A stretch of 64,000 bases of DNA, taken from Lachnospiraceae bacterium. Lineage in GTDB: Bacteria; Bacillota; Clostridia; Lachnospirales; Lachnospiraceae. Where the stretch lies: contig CAAGDV010000013.1 of NCBI GenBank assembly GCA_900768755.1, forward strand, positions 5,326 through 69,325. Reading direction: 5' to 3'. The translations under genes were made by a program, and so were the position numbers. The notes beneath the pieces are model-generated. The model saw only the letters and a program-made list of their open reading frames with translations. It was not told the DNA's origin and searched no databases. Below are positions 1 to 9,104 of this stretch, in pieces. Every line of letters starts with the position of its first letter. The stretch's first letter is position 1.

Positions 1-142
1 TGGGTTTCATTGCCTTAATCCGTTCCAAATCCGTTCTGTACGAATATATTTCACAATAAACGTTGCATTCCCTGACACGTCGTGCAACAAGCTGGTTGTA
101 CTGACCGCCAAAATCAATTACAACAATCATTTCTCTATCCAT
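1..142 (-). CDS. guaA: GMP synthase (glutamine-hydrolysing), N-terminal part, cut by the window edge
   Basis: The first 47 codons are visible and the rest lies beyond base 1. The product would amidate XMP to GMP. The visible part has the start of the class I glutamine amidotransferase domain: a hydrophobic strand, then FGGQYNQLVARRVRE, which is typical of GuaA. The ATG at 142 is preceded by AAGGAGG at good distance; a second in-frame ATG sits four codons on. Only 44 bases separate it from uvrA, so no purine riboswitch fits directly upstream, and it may be read from the uvrBA transcript. Identification rests on the N-terminus only. Confidence 0.82.
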   Translation of the reverse strand, partial: MDREMIVVIDFGGQYNQLVARRVRECNVYCEIYSYRTDLERIKAMKP

Positions 143-186
143 ATCTGCCCTCCTTGTGTATATTCTGTATTATATACCAAAGCCGG

Positions 187-3024
187 CTATCTTTCTAGAT
201 ATTTTTTAATATATGCGCCGGTATATGATTTTTCGTTGCGGGCAACCTCTTCGGGAGTTCCTGTTGCGATTACGGTTCCGCCCCTGTCGCCGCCGTCAGG
301 CCCCATATCAATGATATAGTCCGCGGTCTTTATCACATCGAGGTTGTGTTCAATCACGACAACCGTATTGCCGCCATCCGCAAGCTTTTGGAGAATGTCC
401 GTAAGCTTGTGAACATCCGCAAAATGCAGTCCGGTCGTGGGTTCGTCCAAAATATATATTGTTTTGCCGGTGCTCTTGCGGCTCAACTCTGTTGCAAGTT
501 TGATTCGCTGTGCCTCTCCTCCTGAAAGCTCTGTTGACGGCTGTCCGAGTCTGATATACGAAAGTCCGACATCGTTGAGCGTCTCTATTTTGTTTCTTAT
601 GGCGGGCACATTGGCAAAAAAGTCAACAGCCTCCTCAACCGTCATGTTCAAAACATCATAAATGCTTTTGCCTTTGTAAAGAACCTCCAAGGTCTCGCGG
701 TTGTATCTTTTTCCGCCGCATACCTCACAGGGCACATATACATCAGGCAGGAAATGCATCTCAATTTTGATTATTCCGTCTCCGTTGCAGGCCTCGCATC
801 TGCCGCCCTTTACATTAAAGCTGAACCTTCCTTTCTGATATCCTTTTGCCTTCGCGTCCGAGGTTGATGCAAAAAGCTCTCTTATCAGATCAAAGACCCC
901 TGTATATGTTGCCGGGTTGGAGCGCGGTGTCCGCCCTATAGGAGACTGGTCAATATCTATTACCTTGTCAAGCTGCTGAATTCCCAGAATATCATCGTGG
1001 TCGCCGGGAATACATCTTGCGCGGTTAAGATCTCTTGCCAGACGTTTCTTAAGTATCTCATTAATAAGAGAACTCTTTCCTGAACCCGATACACCGGTAA
1101 CACAGGAAAATACGCCGAGCGGAATGTCAACATCAATACCTTTCAGGTTATTCTGGCGTGCACCCTTTATTGTCAGATAGCCTTTGGGTTGTCGTCGTTC
1201 TGAAGGCACCGGAATTGATAAACGTCCGCTCAGATATGCACCTGTTATGGACTTCTTATTCTTCATGATGTCCTGCGCGGTTCCGGTCGCAATAACCTCA
1301 CCGCCGTGCTCTCCTGCGCCCGGTCCGATATCCACAATGTAGTCCGCCGCCATCATTGTATCTTCATCGTGCTCCACAACTATAAGTGTGTTGCCGATAT
1401 CCCTTAAATTCTTCAAAGCCGCAAGGAGCTTGTCATTGTCCTTCTGATGCAGTCCGATGCTCGGTTCATCAAGAATGTACGCAACTCCGACCAACCCCGA
1501 GCCAATCTGGGTTGCAAGTCTGATTCTCTGTGCCTCTCCTCCCGAAAGTGAGGCCGTCGCACGCGACAACGTTAAGTATTCAAGACCCACATTATTCAAA
1601 AAACCTATACGCGACTTTATCTCTTTGAGAATCTGGTCACCGATTAAATGCTGCGTCTCGGTGAGTTTAAGTGAGTCAAAATAGTCCACAAGAATACGCA
1701 CGGACATCTCCGTGACTTCGTATATATTCTTGTCGCCCACAGTAACAGCCAGAGATGACTTCTTTAGACGCTGCCCCTTACATGCGCTGCACGGCGTAAT
1801 CTTCATGAACTCCTCATACTCCTGCTTCATGTAATCAGATCCGGTCTCGCGGTATCTGCGCTCCATATTCTTTATAAGACCCTCAAAAGTAGTCGGGTAT
1901 ACTCCGGTACCGCGCTGACCCGTGTAATGTACCTTCACTTCACGGCTGTTGGTTCCGTTAATCAGCATGTCCTGTATATCTTTCGGATAGTCCTTAAACG
2001 GTGTGTTAAGCGAAAAACCGTACTCCTCCGAAAGTGCTTTGAGCAACGCATAAGTAAAAGACTTTGTGTCGGTGCATGACTGCCAGCCGGTTGCCTGAAT
2101 TGCGCCTTCCGCGATGCTCAGACTGCGGTCAGGAATCATAAGTCTCTCATCAAACTCCATCTTGTATCCGAGCCCCACGCACTCAGGGCAGGCTCCAAAC
2201 GGATTGTTAAATGAAAAGCTTCTGGGTTCCACCTCCTCCACGCTGATTCCGCAGTCCGGGCAGGAATAGCTCATGCTGAAATTAATCGGCTCTCCGCCGA
2301 TTACATCCACAATCAGCAGTCCGTCGGATAGTTTTACGGCATTCTCAATAGAGTCGGTCAGTCTCCTTTTGATACCATCTTTCACGACAAGACGGTCAAC
2401 AATAATCTCTATATTGTGTTTGATATTCTTCTCAAGCTTAATGTCCTCGGAGAGTTCATATACATTACCGTCCACGCGCACGCGCACGTATCCGCTCTTT
2501 CTGGCGCTGTCAAATACCTTCTGGTGCTCGCCCTTGCGGCCTCGCACAACCGGCGCAAGAATCTGGAAACGCGTACCCTCCTGAAGCTCTGTTATCCTGT
2601 CAACCATCTGGTCGACGGTCTGTTTGTGAATCTCGCGGCCGCACACGGTACAATGCGGCACACCTATTCTGGCATACAAAAGACGAAGATAATCATATAT
2701 CTCCGTCACCGTTCCTACTGTGGAACGAGGGTTACGGTTGGTTGATTTCTGGTCAATGGAAATTGCCGGCGACAACCCCTCAATGCTCTCGACATCCGGT
2801 TTCTCCATCTGTCCTAGAAACTGCCTTGCATAAGACGAAAGTGATTCCATATACCGTCTCTGTCCCTCGGCATATATTGTGTCAAATGCCAGTGACGATT
2901 TGCCCGAACCGCTCAGTCCTGTGAGCACTGTAAAAGAATCCCTCGGAATATCCACATCAATGTTCTTGAGGTTATGTTCCGCTGCCCCTCTTATTCTTAT
3001 ATACTGTCTCTGAAATTTAGCCAT
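187..3024 (-). CDS. uvrA: Excinuclease ABC subunit A
   Basis: UvrA is the damage-recognition ATPase of nucleotide excision repair; a dimer scans DNA and loads UvrB. At 945 residues it has normal length. It has two ABC modules, each with a Walker A (GLSGSGKSS near residue 37 and GVSGSGKSS in the second half), two signature motifs (LSGGEAQRI) and Walker B sites ending in LDEPS and LDEPT. CxxC zinc modules are present in both halves (for example CEAC and CEVC in the second). The ATG overlaps the end of uvrB by 8 bases, so the two genes are translationally coupled and share uvrB's LexA-type promoter. Confidence 0.98.
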   Translation of the reverse strand: MAKFQRQYIRIRGAAEHNLKNIDVDIPRDSFTVLTGLSGSGKSSLAFDTIYAEGQRRYMESLSSYARQFLGQMEKPDVESIEGLSPAISIDQKSTNRNPRSTVGTVTEIYDYLRLLYARIGVPHCTVCGREIHKQTVDQMVDRITELQEGTRFQILAPVVRGRKGEHQKVFDSARKSGYVRVRVDGNVYELSEDIKLEKNIKHNIEIIVDRLVVKDGIKRRLTDSIENAVKLSDGLLIVDVIGGEPINFSMSYSCPDCGISVEEVEPRSFSFNNPFGACPECVGLGYKMEFDERLMIPDRSLSIAEGAIQATGWQSCTDTKSFTYALLKALSEEYGFSLNTPFKDYPKDIQDMLINGTNSREVKVHYTGQRGTGVYPTTFEGLIKNMERRYRETGSDYMKQEYEEFMKITPCSACKGQRLKKSSLAVTVGDKNIYEVTEMSVRILVDYFDSLKLTETQHLIGDQILKEIKSRIGFLNNVGLEYLTLSRATASLSGGEAQRIRLATQIGSGLVGVAYILDEPSIGLHQKDNDKLLAALKNLRDIGNTLIVVEHDEDTMMAADYIVDIGPGAGEHGGEVIATGTAQDIMKNKKSITGAYLSGRLSIPVPSERRQPKGYLTIKGARQNNLKGIDVDIPLGVFSCVTGVSGSGKSSLINEILKKRLARDLNRARCIPGDHDDILGIQQLDKVIDIDQSPIGRTPRSNPATYTGVFDLIRELFASTSDAKAKGYQKGRFSFNVKGGRCEACNGDGIIKIEMHFLPDVYVPCEVCGGKRYNRETLEVLYKGKSIYDVLNMTVEEAVDFFANVPAIRNKIETLNDVGLSYIRLGQPSTELSGGEAQRIKLATELSRKSTGKTIYILDEPTTGLHFADVHKLTDILQKLADGGNTVVVIEHNLDVIKTADYIIDMGPDGGDRGGTVIATGTPEEVARNEKSYTGAYIKKYLER

Positions 3025-4999
3025 TGTTATCCATTATCTTCCTTATCTCTGTTATTCTGTCGCGAAGTACCGCAGCCTCCTCAAAATTAAGTTCTGCAGC
3101 AGCCTTGTGCATCTTCTTATTAATCTCACTGATGAGTCTCTCCAGCTCGCGATTGCTCATTGATTCAATATCCACTTCAAACCTGCCGTTGCCCGGAGAC
3201 GCCGCCTTAGATATTGCGATAAGCTCCCTTACGGCCTTTCGGATTGTCGTCGGTTCAATATTGTGAACGCGGTTATACTCCTCCTGAATACTGCGTCTTC
3301 TGTTAGTCTCCGCAATAGCCTGCTTCATTGAGTCCGTCACGGTATCCGCATACATGATTACATGTCCCTGTGAGTTACGCGCCGCCCGTCCTATCGTCTG
3401 AATCAGCGATGTAGCCGAACGGAGAAAGCCCTCCTTGTCCGCGTCAATTATCGCAACCAGACTTATCTCCGGAATGTCCAGACCTTCCCTCAAAAGGTTG
3501 ATTCCGACAAGCACGTCAAAAACATCCAGCCTCATATCCCTGATAATCTCCGAACGCTCCAGAGTATCTATATCCGAATGCAGATAACGAACCCGTATGC
3601 CCATCTCCTTCATGTAGGTGGTCAGATCCTCCGCCATCCGCTTGGTAAGCGTCGTGACAAGGACCTTATTATGCGCGGCAACCTCTTTGTTAATCTCCGC
3701 AATCAGGTCATCAATCTGCCCCTCCACCGGTCTTACCGAAACCTCCGGGTCCAAAAGTCCCGTGGGCCTTATTATCTGCTCAACACGGTTAAGCTCGTGC
3801 TCGGCCTCGTAATCCGAGGGTGTAGCGGACACAAAAAGCATCTGGTCTATTTTGCCCTCAAATTCACTGAAATTCAAAGGTCTGTTATCCAACGCGGACG
3901 GAAGTCTGAATCCGTAATCAACCAGCGTAGTCTTCCTTGAACGGTCGCCAAAATACATACCTCTTATCTGCGGAATCGTAATGTGCGACTCATCGACAAT
4001 TATCAGATAATCATCCGGAAAATAGTCCATAAGTGTCCACGGCGGCGTACCTGCAGGCAGCCCCGTCAAATGTCTTGAATAATTCTCTATTCCCGAGCAG
4101 AAACCGGTCTCAATCATCATCTCGGTATCAAAATTAGTCCGCTCCTCTATTCTCTGAGCCTCAATGAGTCTGTCCGCGCTTCTGAAGTATGCGACACGTT
4201 CTTTCATCTCAGCCCTTATATTATCTGCAGCCTTAAGAAGCTTCTCCCTCGGCACAACATAATGTGATGCCGGAAAAATCGCCGTGTGCTTAAGCTCCGA
4301 CACCGCCTGCCCCGTAAGCGAATCTATCTCGCTGATTCTGTCGACTTCATCGCCGAAGAATTCCACCCGTACAGCCTTATCATCACTGTTCGCAGGAAAA
4401 ATCTCCAGAACATCTCCTCTGACCCTGAATGTTCCGCGCTTAAAATCCATATCGTTGCGGACATACTGCAGGTCAATCAGCTGCCTTATAACATCGTCCC
4501 TGTCCCTGTTCATGCCCGGTCTCAAAGAAACAACCATCTCTTTGTAATCAATAGGGCTTCCGAGTCCGTATATGCAGGAAACACTGGCAACAATTATCAC
4601 GTCATTCCGCTCCGAAAGAGCGGCCGTCGCCGAATGGCGGAGCTTGTCAATCTCCTCATTGATGTCAGAATCCTTCTCGATGTAGGTGTCAGTCGACGGC
4701 ACATATGCTTCCGGCTGGTAGTAATCATAATAAGACACAAAATATTCTACCGCGTTCTCCGGAAAAAATTCCTTCATCTCGGAATAAAGCTGCGCTGCCA
4801 GTGTCTTATTATGCGCTATAATCAATGTCGGCTTCTGCAGCCTCTCGATGACATTGGCCATGGTAAAAGTCTTACCCGAGCCGGTAACGCCCAAAAGTGT
4901 CTGAAACTGGTCGCCTTCCTTAAACCCTTCCACTAATCTGTCAATCGCCTCCGGCTGGTCACCGGTCGGCTTATATTCGGAGTGTAACCTGAATTCCAT
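3017..4999 (-). CDS. uvrB: Excinuclease ABC subunit B
   Basis: UvrB is the DNA-unwinding, damage-verifying helicase-like subunit that recruits UvrC. It has Walker A GVTGSGKT near residue 40, the beta-hairpin region with YYDYYQPEAYVP, helicase motifs (DESH, QTIGRAARN) and a C-terminal UVR motif that contacts UvrC. The reading frame stays open to 5122, but the start is placed at 4999. That gives 660 residues, the usual length, begins with the familiar MEFRLHSEYKPTGDQ, has a purine-rich ribosome site (GGGGGAAG), and leaves the -10, -35 and LexA box outside the coding region. The stop overlaps the uvrA start. Confidence 0.97.
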   Translation of the reverse strand: MEFRLHSEYKPTGDQPEAIDRLVEGFKEGDQFQTLLGVTGSGKTFTMANVIERLQKPTLIIAHNKTLAAQLYSEMKEFFPENAVEYFVSYYDYYQPEAYVPSTDTYIEKDSDINEEIDKLRHSATAALSERNDVIIVASVSCIYGLGSPIDYKEMVVSLRPGMNRDRDDVIRQLIDLQYVRNDMDFKRGTFRVRGDVLEIFPANSDDKAVRVEFFGDEVDRISEIDSLTGQAVSELKHTAIFPASHYVVPREKLLKAADNIRAEMKERVAYFRSADRLIEAQRIEERTNFDTEMMIETGFCSGIENYSRHLTGLPAGTPPWTLMDYFPDDYLIIVDESHITIPQIRGMYFGDRSRKTTLVDYGFRLPSALDNRPLNFSEFEGKIDQMLFVSATPSDYEAEHELNRVEQIIRPTGLLDPEVSVRPVEGQIDDLIAEINKEVAAHNKVLVTTLTKRMAEDLTTYMKEMGIRVRYLHSDIDTLERSEIIRDMRLDVFDVLVGINLLREGLDIPEISLVAIIDADKEGFLRSATSLIQTIGRAARNSQGHVIMYADTVTDSMKQAIAETNRRRSIQEEYNRVHNIEPTTIRKAVRELIAISKAASPGNGRFEVDIESMSNRELERLISEINKKMHKAAAELNFEEAAVLRDRITEIRKIMDNNG

Positions 5000-5041
5000 C
5001 TGTTCTTCCCCCACGCCAACTAGTCTGATATCATTTAAGTC

Positions 5042-5091
5042 ATCATAACACAAAAAGCAGAATATGTCTACATCTTTCAGAACATTTGTTC
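5042..5091 (-). promoter_or_regulatory. uvrBA promoter with LexA (DinR) box
   Basis: Read on the minus strand, CGAACAAATGTTCT contains the Gram-positive SOS dyad GAAC-N4-GTTC (5080-5091). Nine bases downstream is a -35-like TAGACA (5065-5070), then 17 bases and a -10-like TATGAT (5042-5047). uvrBA is a classic SOS operon, so function and site agree. LexA itself is not in the window. Confidence 0.75.
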
Positions 5092-5152
5092 GTATATGCT
5101 GTATCCATTCTGCTTTCTGCATAAAAAATTCAGTTAAAAATACTTCGGCGCA

Positions 5153-6121
5153 TTAATATGCATTGTCTTTTATAAATTTGATAAGTTCATCAACCTGTGT
5201 AAACGCAAGTCCGACAACCGTATCAGCAGCACCGTAATAGATTGCAATTCTTCCGGTTGCCGCGTCGGTAAGCGTCGCGCAGGGGAATGTTACGTTAGGC
5301 ACATCTCCCACGCACTCGTAGAGCTCGGTAGGGTGGAAAATATATGGCTTGCAACGGTATTTTACCTTCCACGGCTCCTCAAGGTCAAGGATTGCAGCAC
5401 CCATGGAATAAATCATTCCGTTGCAGGTGGTTCCCACTCCGTGGAAAATAAGGAGCCAGCCCTCGTCTGTCTTAATCGGAATCGGGCCTGCGCCTATTTT
5501 GGTCCATGCCCAGCCTTGAGCCTGCATTACAAAACGATGGTATCCCCAATGCTCCATATCCGGACTCTGGCTGATGTACATATCACCGAAAGGTGTGTGT
5601 CCGTTGTCACTCGGTCTTGAGAACATAAGGAACTTTCCGCCGATTTTCTCAGGGAACAGCACTCCGTTACGGTTGAACGGAAGAAATGCATTCTCAAGCC
5701 TATAGAATTTCTTAAAATCATACGAATATGCAACGCCTATTGTTGCTCCGTGGTACTGTGTACACCATGTTACATAATATCTGTCTTCAATCCAGCACAC
5801 TCTGGGGTCATATCCTGAAGCGACTCCGCACATATTGTCATCCTTATCGTAGAGGGGCAACGGATTGGGTTCAATGTCCCAATTGATTGCATCATCACTC
5901 TTTCCAAGGAAAAGATGCTGCTCCATAGCGGTGTTATCACTTCTGAAAATACCGACAAAAGCACCATCCTTTGCAACTACGGCGCTGTTGAAAATACTGT
6001 TGGCTCCCGGAATCTGATTTCTTTTTATAATCGGGTTGCCGCTGTATCTCCACACTATGTCGTTGCAGCCCTGCGGTCTGTCCTCCCATGGAATGTTTGG
6101 TAAGTTCTCTCCAATTATCAT
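5153..6121 (-). CDS. GH130 beta-1,4-mannoside phosphorylase
   Basis: A glycoside hydrolase family 130 enzyme of 322 residues. The family phosphorolyses beta-mannosides, releasing mannose 1-phosphate. The length and the motifs GIFRSDNTAMEQHLFLG, GYDPRV (Asp105, aligning with the general-acid Asp of the family) and FHGVG fit the mannooligosaccharide/mannosylglucose phosphorylase branch. It has no signal peptide, so it is cytoplasmic and acts on imported mannan fragments. It starts 44 bases after the WYL regulator gene with ACAAGGAGATC before the ATG, so it is probably cotranscribed and perhaps controlled by that regulator. The exact acceptor (Man-Glc or mannooligosaccharide) cannot be decided from sequence. 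Confidence 0.88.
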   Translation of the reverse strand: MIIGENLPNIPWEDRPQGCNDIVWRYSGNPIIKRNQIPGANSIFNSAVVAKDGAFVGIFRSDNTAMEQHLFLGKSDDAINWDIEPNPLPLYDKDDNMCGVASGYDPRVCWIEDRYYVTWCTQYHGATIGVAYSYDFKKFYRLENAFLPFNRNGVLFPEKIGGKFLMFSRPSDNGHTPFGDMYISQSPDMEHWGYHRFVMQAQGWAWTKIGAGPIPIKTDEGWLLIFHGVGTTCNGMIYSMGAAILDLEEPWKVKYRCKPYIFHPTELYECVGDVPNVTFPCATLTDAATGRIAIYYGAADTVVGLAFTQVDELIKFIKDNAY

Positions 6122-6165
6122 TTTTGATCTCCTTGTAAATATATTTTGCCCGAAGGCTTGTTAAC

Positions 6166-7158
6166 TTAATTAAGATATGTGTCAGAAAGCCGCTTTACTT
6201 CATCCCTGACCTTCTGCACCGCCTCATCCGGTCCTATTATCTCGATTCCCGGACCAAGCGCCAGTATCCAGCCGATAAAATGATTGCTGAACGCCACATT
6301 TACACTGGCGATGAAATGTTCATCGTCCTCCTTTACGATTTGGATGTCCTTGCCGAATCTGTCGATAAGGACATTGGCCATATTGTTGGTGCACCTTAGT
6401 CTGACCCGCTCATCCTCGCCGTCAAACATCGCAAACATCTTTTTGGCGTATGCCGCCATGTCCATGTCCATATACTGCGCCCGGCCTTTTCGTCTGTCAG
6501 ATGTAAGGCTGATTTGTAACATCTTATCGACCCTGAAATGTTTTATTTTATTCTCAGCGCTGTCAAAAGCGACAAGATAGTAATTCTCATCGTCCCACAT
6601 AAGTGCCCACGGGCTGATCCGGTAAAGTCTGCCATCATGCTTTAACTCCATCTCCTTATGCATGTTCCACTGAAAATACTGAAAAGTAATCTCAACATTG
6701 CTGTTAATCGCATCGTGAATGAGGTCCACATTATAGTAGATGCTCTCATTCATTGTTTTGACGCGACCCGCGACATATACCTGCCTGTGAAGGATTCCGG
6801 CGTCGTGTCTGCTGGCAAGGCTGCAAAGCTTTTTGATAAGCTCGGTAGATTTCTTCTGTGTAATGAATTTGGCCGACTGCACCGAATCGACCAGAAGCTT
6901 GAGCTCGGCAAGCTCAAAATCACGGCTCCCGACATAATAGCAGTAATCCCTGTCCATGGGTTCGCCAATGATATCTATTCCGAAGAGCCTGAGTTTCTCT
7001 ATGTCATCATATATGCTCTTTCTCTCGGCAGCGACCCCGTATTGGGCGAGCATCTCGATAATCCGGTTCATTGTCAGATAATGCCTGTCATCCGTTTCTT
7101 CCAAAAAAATCTTCAACAGATACATTATTTTCAGTTTCTGGTTAGACTCGCGCGCCAT
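6166..7158 (-). CDS. WYL-domain helix-turn-helix transcriptional regulator
   Basis: A 330-residue regulator of the YafY/WYL type. Residues about 1-70 form a DeoR-like winged helix (LTMNRIIEMLAQYG and a recognition segment with ERKSIYDDIEKL). The middle holds the WYL sensor (ISPWALMWDDENYYLVAFD) and the end a WCX-type extension. WYL domains bind small ligands or nucleic acid and often govern neighbouring genes. The start lies 2 bases beyond the yitT-like stop and the gene runs into the GH130 gene, so carbohydrate-linked control is possible but not shown. Confidence 0.88.
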   Translation of the reverse strand: MARESNQKLKIMYLLKIFLEETDDRHYLTMNRIIEMLAQYGVAAERKSIYDDIEKLRLFGIDIIGEPMDRDYCYYVGSRDFELAELKLLVDSVQSAKFITQKKSTELIKKLCSLASRHDAGILHRQVYVAGRVKTMNESIYYNVDLIHDAINSNVEITFQYFQWNMHKEMELKHDGRLYRISPWALMWDDENYYLVAFDSAENKIKHFRVDKMLQISLTSDRRKGRAQYMDMDMAAYAKKMFAMFDGEDERVRLRCTNNMANVLIDRFGKDIQIVKEDDEHFIASVNVAFSNHFIGWILALGPGIEIIGPDEAVQKVRDEVKRLSDTYLN

Positions 7159-7160
7159 AG

Positions 7161-8087
7161 CTAAACCGTCCTGTTTATGTTATCACCGGCGTTCACATCT
7201 GAATCCGCGCCGGCTGCGTCCGAATTGTCCTTTTCGTGAACCAGCTCCACTGATTTGATATGTTTTCCGATAATCTCGGAAACATCGCTGATTGTGACAA
7301 AGGCGGACGAATCAATCGTATCGATTATATGTTTGAGTTCCCACACCTCAAAGGTTGTGACAACGCAGTATACTATCTTCTTCTCACCGCTCACCAGTCC
7401 CGTCGCGTTCATAATTGTGACTGTGCGCCCGAGTCTTTTGTATATCTTGTTGGCAAGGCTTTGGACATTGCCGCCGTCCGTTATTATCATGGCAGCTTTC
7501 GCTTGGTCCATTCCGTTCTCGACCATATCAATTACCTTTGAGGTAATAAAATAAGTGAGCAGGCTGTACATCGCCCTGTCCCATCCGAACAAAAAACCTG
7601 CTGCGGAATATATGACAATGTTAAAAATAAGCACCGTCCTTCCGACCGGAAATTTGAATCTCCTGTTCAAAAGAATTGCAACCGTCTCCGTTCCGTCAAG
7701 GCATCCGCCAAACCTGATTACGAGCCCCACGCCGATTCCGAGTATCAACCCGCCGAAGCACACCGCCAAAAGAGTCTGCTCCGTGACGTTTGCCCACGGC
7801 TCAAAAACTGCGAGAAAAACAGAGAAGACTACCATGGAAAAAGCAGATTTTATTACAAACCTGCCGCCAAGCCTACGGGCACCCATAACAAGAAAAGGCA
7901 GGTTAATCACAACCGTCAAAATGCTCAGAGGAATCAAAGATAAATTGTTGATAATAATACTTATTCCGACAACTCCACCGTCGAGTATCATATTCGGCAC
8001 GAGAAATTCCTCAATCGCAAAAGCCGCAATAATTGAGCCGACAGCAAGCATAAAATATTCCAAAACAATTTTTATCTTATTGTTCAA
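7161..8087 (-). CDS. YitT family membrane protein (DUF161 plus DUF2179)
   Basis: A 308-residue inner-membrane protein with five or six hydrophobic segments in residues 10-190, followed by the soluble DUF2179 domain (AAMIITDGGNVQSLANKIYKRLGR onward). It starts like other YitT proteins: GSIIAAFAIEEFLVPNMILDGGVVGIS. The biochemical role of the family is unsettled. The only suitable start is TTG at 8087, after the purine-rich GGGGGTACAACG. The C-terminal tail is polar (Asp, Asn, Ala) and probably disordered. It sits between ddh (21-base gap) and the WYL gene (2-base gap). Confidence 0.87.
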   Translation of the reverse strand: MNNKIKIVLEYFMLAVGSIIAAFAIEEFLVPNMILDGGVVGISIIINNLSLIPLSILTVVINLPFLVMGARRLGGRFVIKSAFSMVVFSVFLAVFEPWANVTEQTLLAVCFGGLILGIGVGLVIRFGGCLDGTETVAILLNRRFKFPVGRTVLIFNIVIYSAAGFLFGWDRAMYSLLTYFITSKVIDMVENGMDQAKAAMIITDGGNVQSLANKIYKRLGRTVTIMNATGLVSGEKKIVYCVVTTFEVWELKHIIDTIDSSAFVTISDVSEIIGKHIKSVELVHEKDNSDAAGADSDVNAGDNINRTV

Positions 8088-8108
8088 CGTTGTACCCCCG
8101 GGTAAATG

Positions 8109-9086
8109 CTACAGCATCTTTTTTCTGAGTTCCGCACCCGAAAGCGGACTAAGATATGCAGGGGCGATATCAAATACTGTCTTACAGCCTCTCACGCCTT
8201 CATTGTAGAGCCTGTTGATTGCGCGTCCGTAAGCCACCAGCACCGAGCCCGTGAACTCCGGATTGGAATCCAGCTGCAATCTGTATTCAATGACATGCTT
8301 ATTCTCTTTGTTAAATCCTGTAACGCCTGTGCGGAACACGTTGCCGCCGTGGGGAATTCCCGCATGGTCACGCATCAGTTCCTCTTCGCTTATAAAATGA
8401 ACCGTGGTGTCATAATCGGCAAAATAGTTCGGCATGGTCTTTATCTCATTCTCTATTGCCGCCAAATCCGCACCTTCCATGGCAACAACATAGCATTCCC
8501 TTATGTGCTTCTCCCTCGTCGAAAGCGTCGGGTTCTCTCCCGCGCGCACAGCCTCAAGTGCGGCATCCACGGGGATTGTATACTGTCTCGCATCCTTAAC
8601 TCCCGCAATTCTCCTGATTGCGTCAGAATGTCCCTGGCTCACTCCTTTTCCCCAGAAAGTATAATCATTGCCCTCAGGCAGAACAGCATTGGCATAAAGC
8701 CTATTTAATGAGAACATTCCCGGGTCCCAGCCGCAGGAAATCAGCGCAATATGTCCGCTCTCTTTCGCTGCCGCATCCACCGCATCAAAATGTTCAGGAA
8801 TCCTTGCGTGTGTATCAAAACTGTCAATAACATTAAAATAACGTGCAATCTCCGGTGTCTGCTTTGGCAGATCCGTAGCGCTTCCTCCGCAGAGAAAAAC
8901 AACATCTATCTTATTCCTGAAACTGCAAAGCTCGTCTACGGAATACACCGGCGCACCACTCACTGTTGTGATACTTCCGGGGTCTCTCCTTGAGAATACT
9001 CCGAAAAGTTCAACATCGTCATTCTGTAATATTGCAGATTCCACTCCTTTTGCAAGGTTTCCGTATCCGACAATAGCTGCTCTCAT
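8109..9086 (-). CDS. ddh: meso-diaminopimelate D-dehydrogenase
   Basis: This NADPH enzyme makes meso-diaminopimelate directly from tetrahydrodipicolinate and ammonia, the one-step branch of lysine and peptidoglycan synthesis. The 325 residues match family length. The N-terminal Rossmann loop is VGYGNLAKGVESA. The DAP-binding region includes SCGWDPGMFSLNR and GKGVSQGHSD, with HGGNVFRTG further on. It is the first gene of a ddh-yitT-WYL-GH130 string. The start ATG follows the GGDEF/EAL gene by 18 bases. Confidence 0.95.
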   Translation of the reverse strand: MRAAIVGYGNLAKGVESAILQNDDVELFGVFSRRDPGSITTVSGAPVYSVDELCSFRNKIDVVFLCGGSATDLPKQTPEIARYFNVIDSFDTHARIPEHFDAVDAAAKESGHIALISCGWDPGMFSLNRLYANAVLPEGNDYTFWGKGVSQGHSDAIRRIAGVKDARQYTIPVDAALEAVRAGENPTLSTREKHIRECYVVAMEGADLAAIENEIKTMPNYFADYDTTVHFISEEELMRDHAGIPHGGNVFRTGVTGFNKENKHVIEYRLQLDSNPEFTGSVLVAYGRAINRLYNEGVRGCKTVFDIAPAYLSPLSGAELRKKML

Positions 9087-9104
9087 AAAAATGCCTCCCG
9101 AATA

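Noticed and set aside
143..186. Purine riboswitch upstream of guaA
   Set aside because: Only 44 bases separate uvrA and guaA, too few for the aptamer, and no conserved core is seen.
3578..3940. Plus-strand open frame of 120 codons inside uvrB
   Set aside because: It lies wholly opposite uvrB, has no ribosome site and no recognisable domain; it is a shadow of the real gene. The same holds for the many plus-strand frames opposite the minus-strand genes.
5000..5122. N-terminal extension of uvrB to the first ATG at 5122
   Set aside because: It would place the -10, -35 and LexA box within coding sequence and give a longer protein than any usual UvrB.
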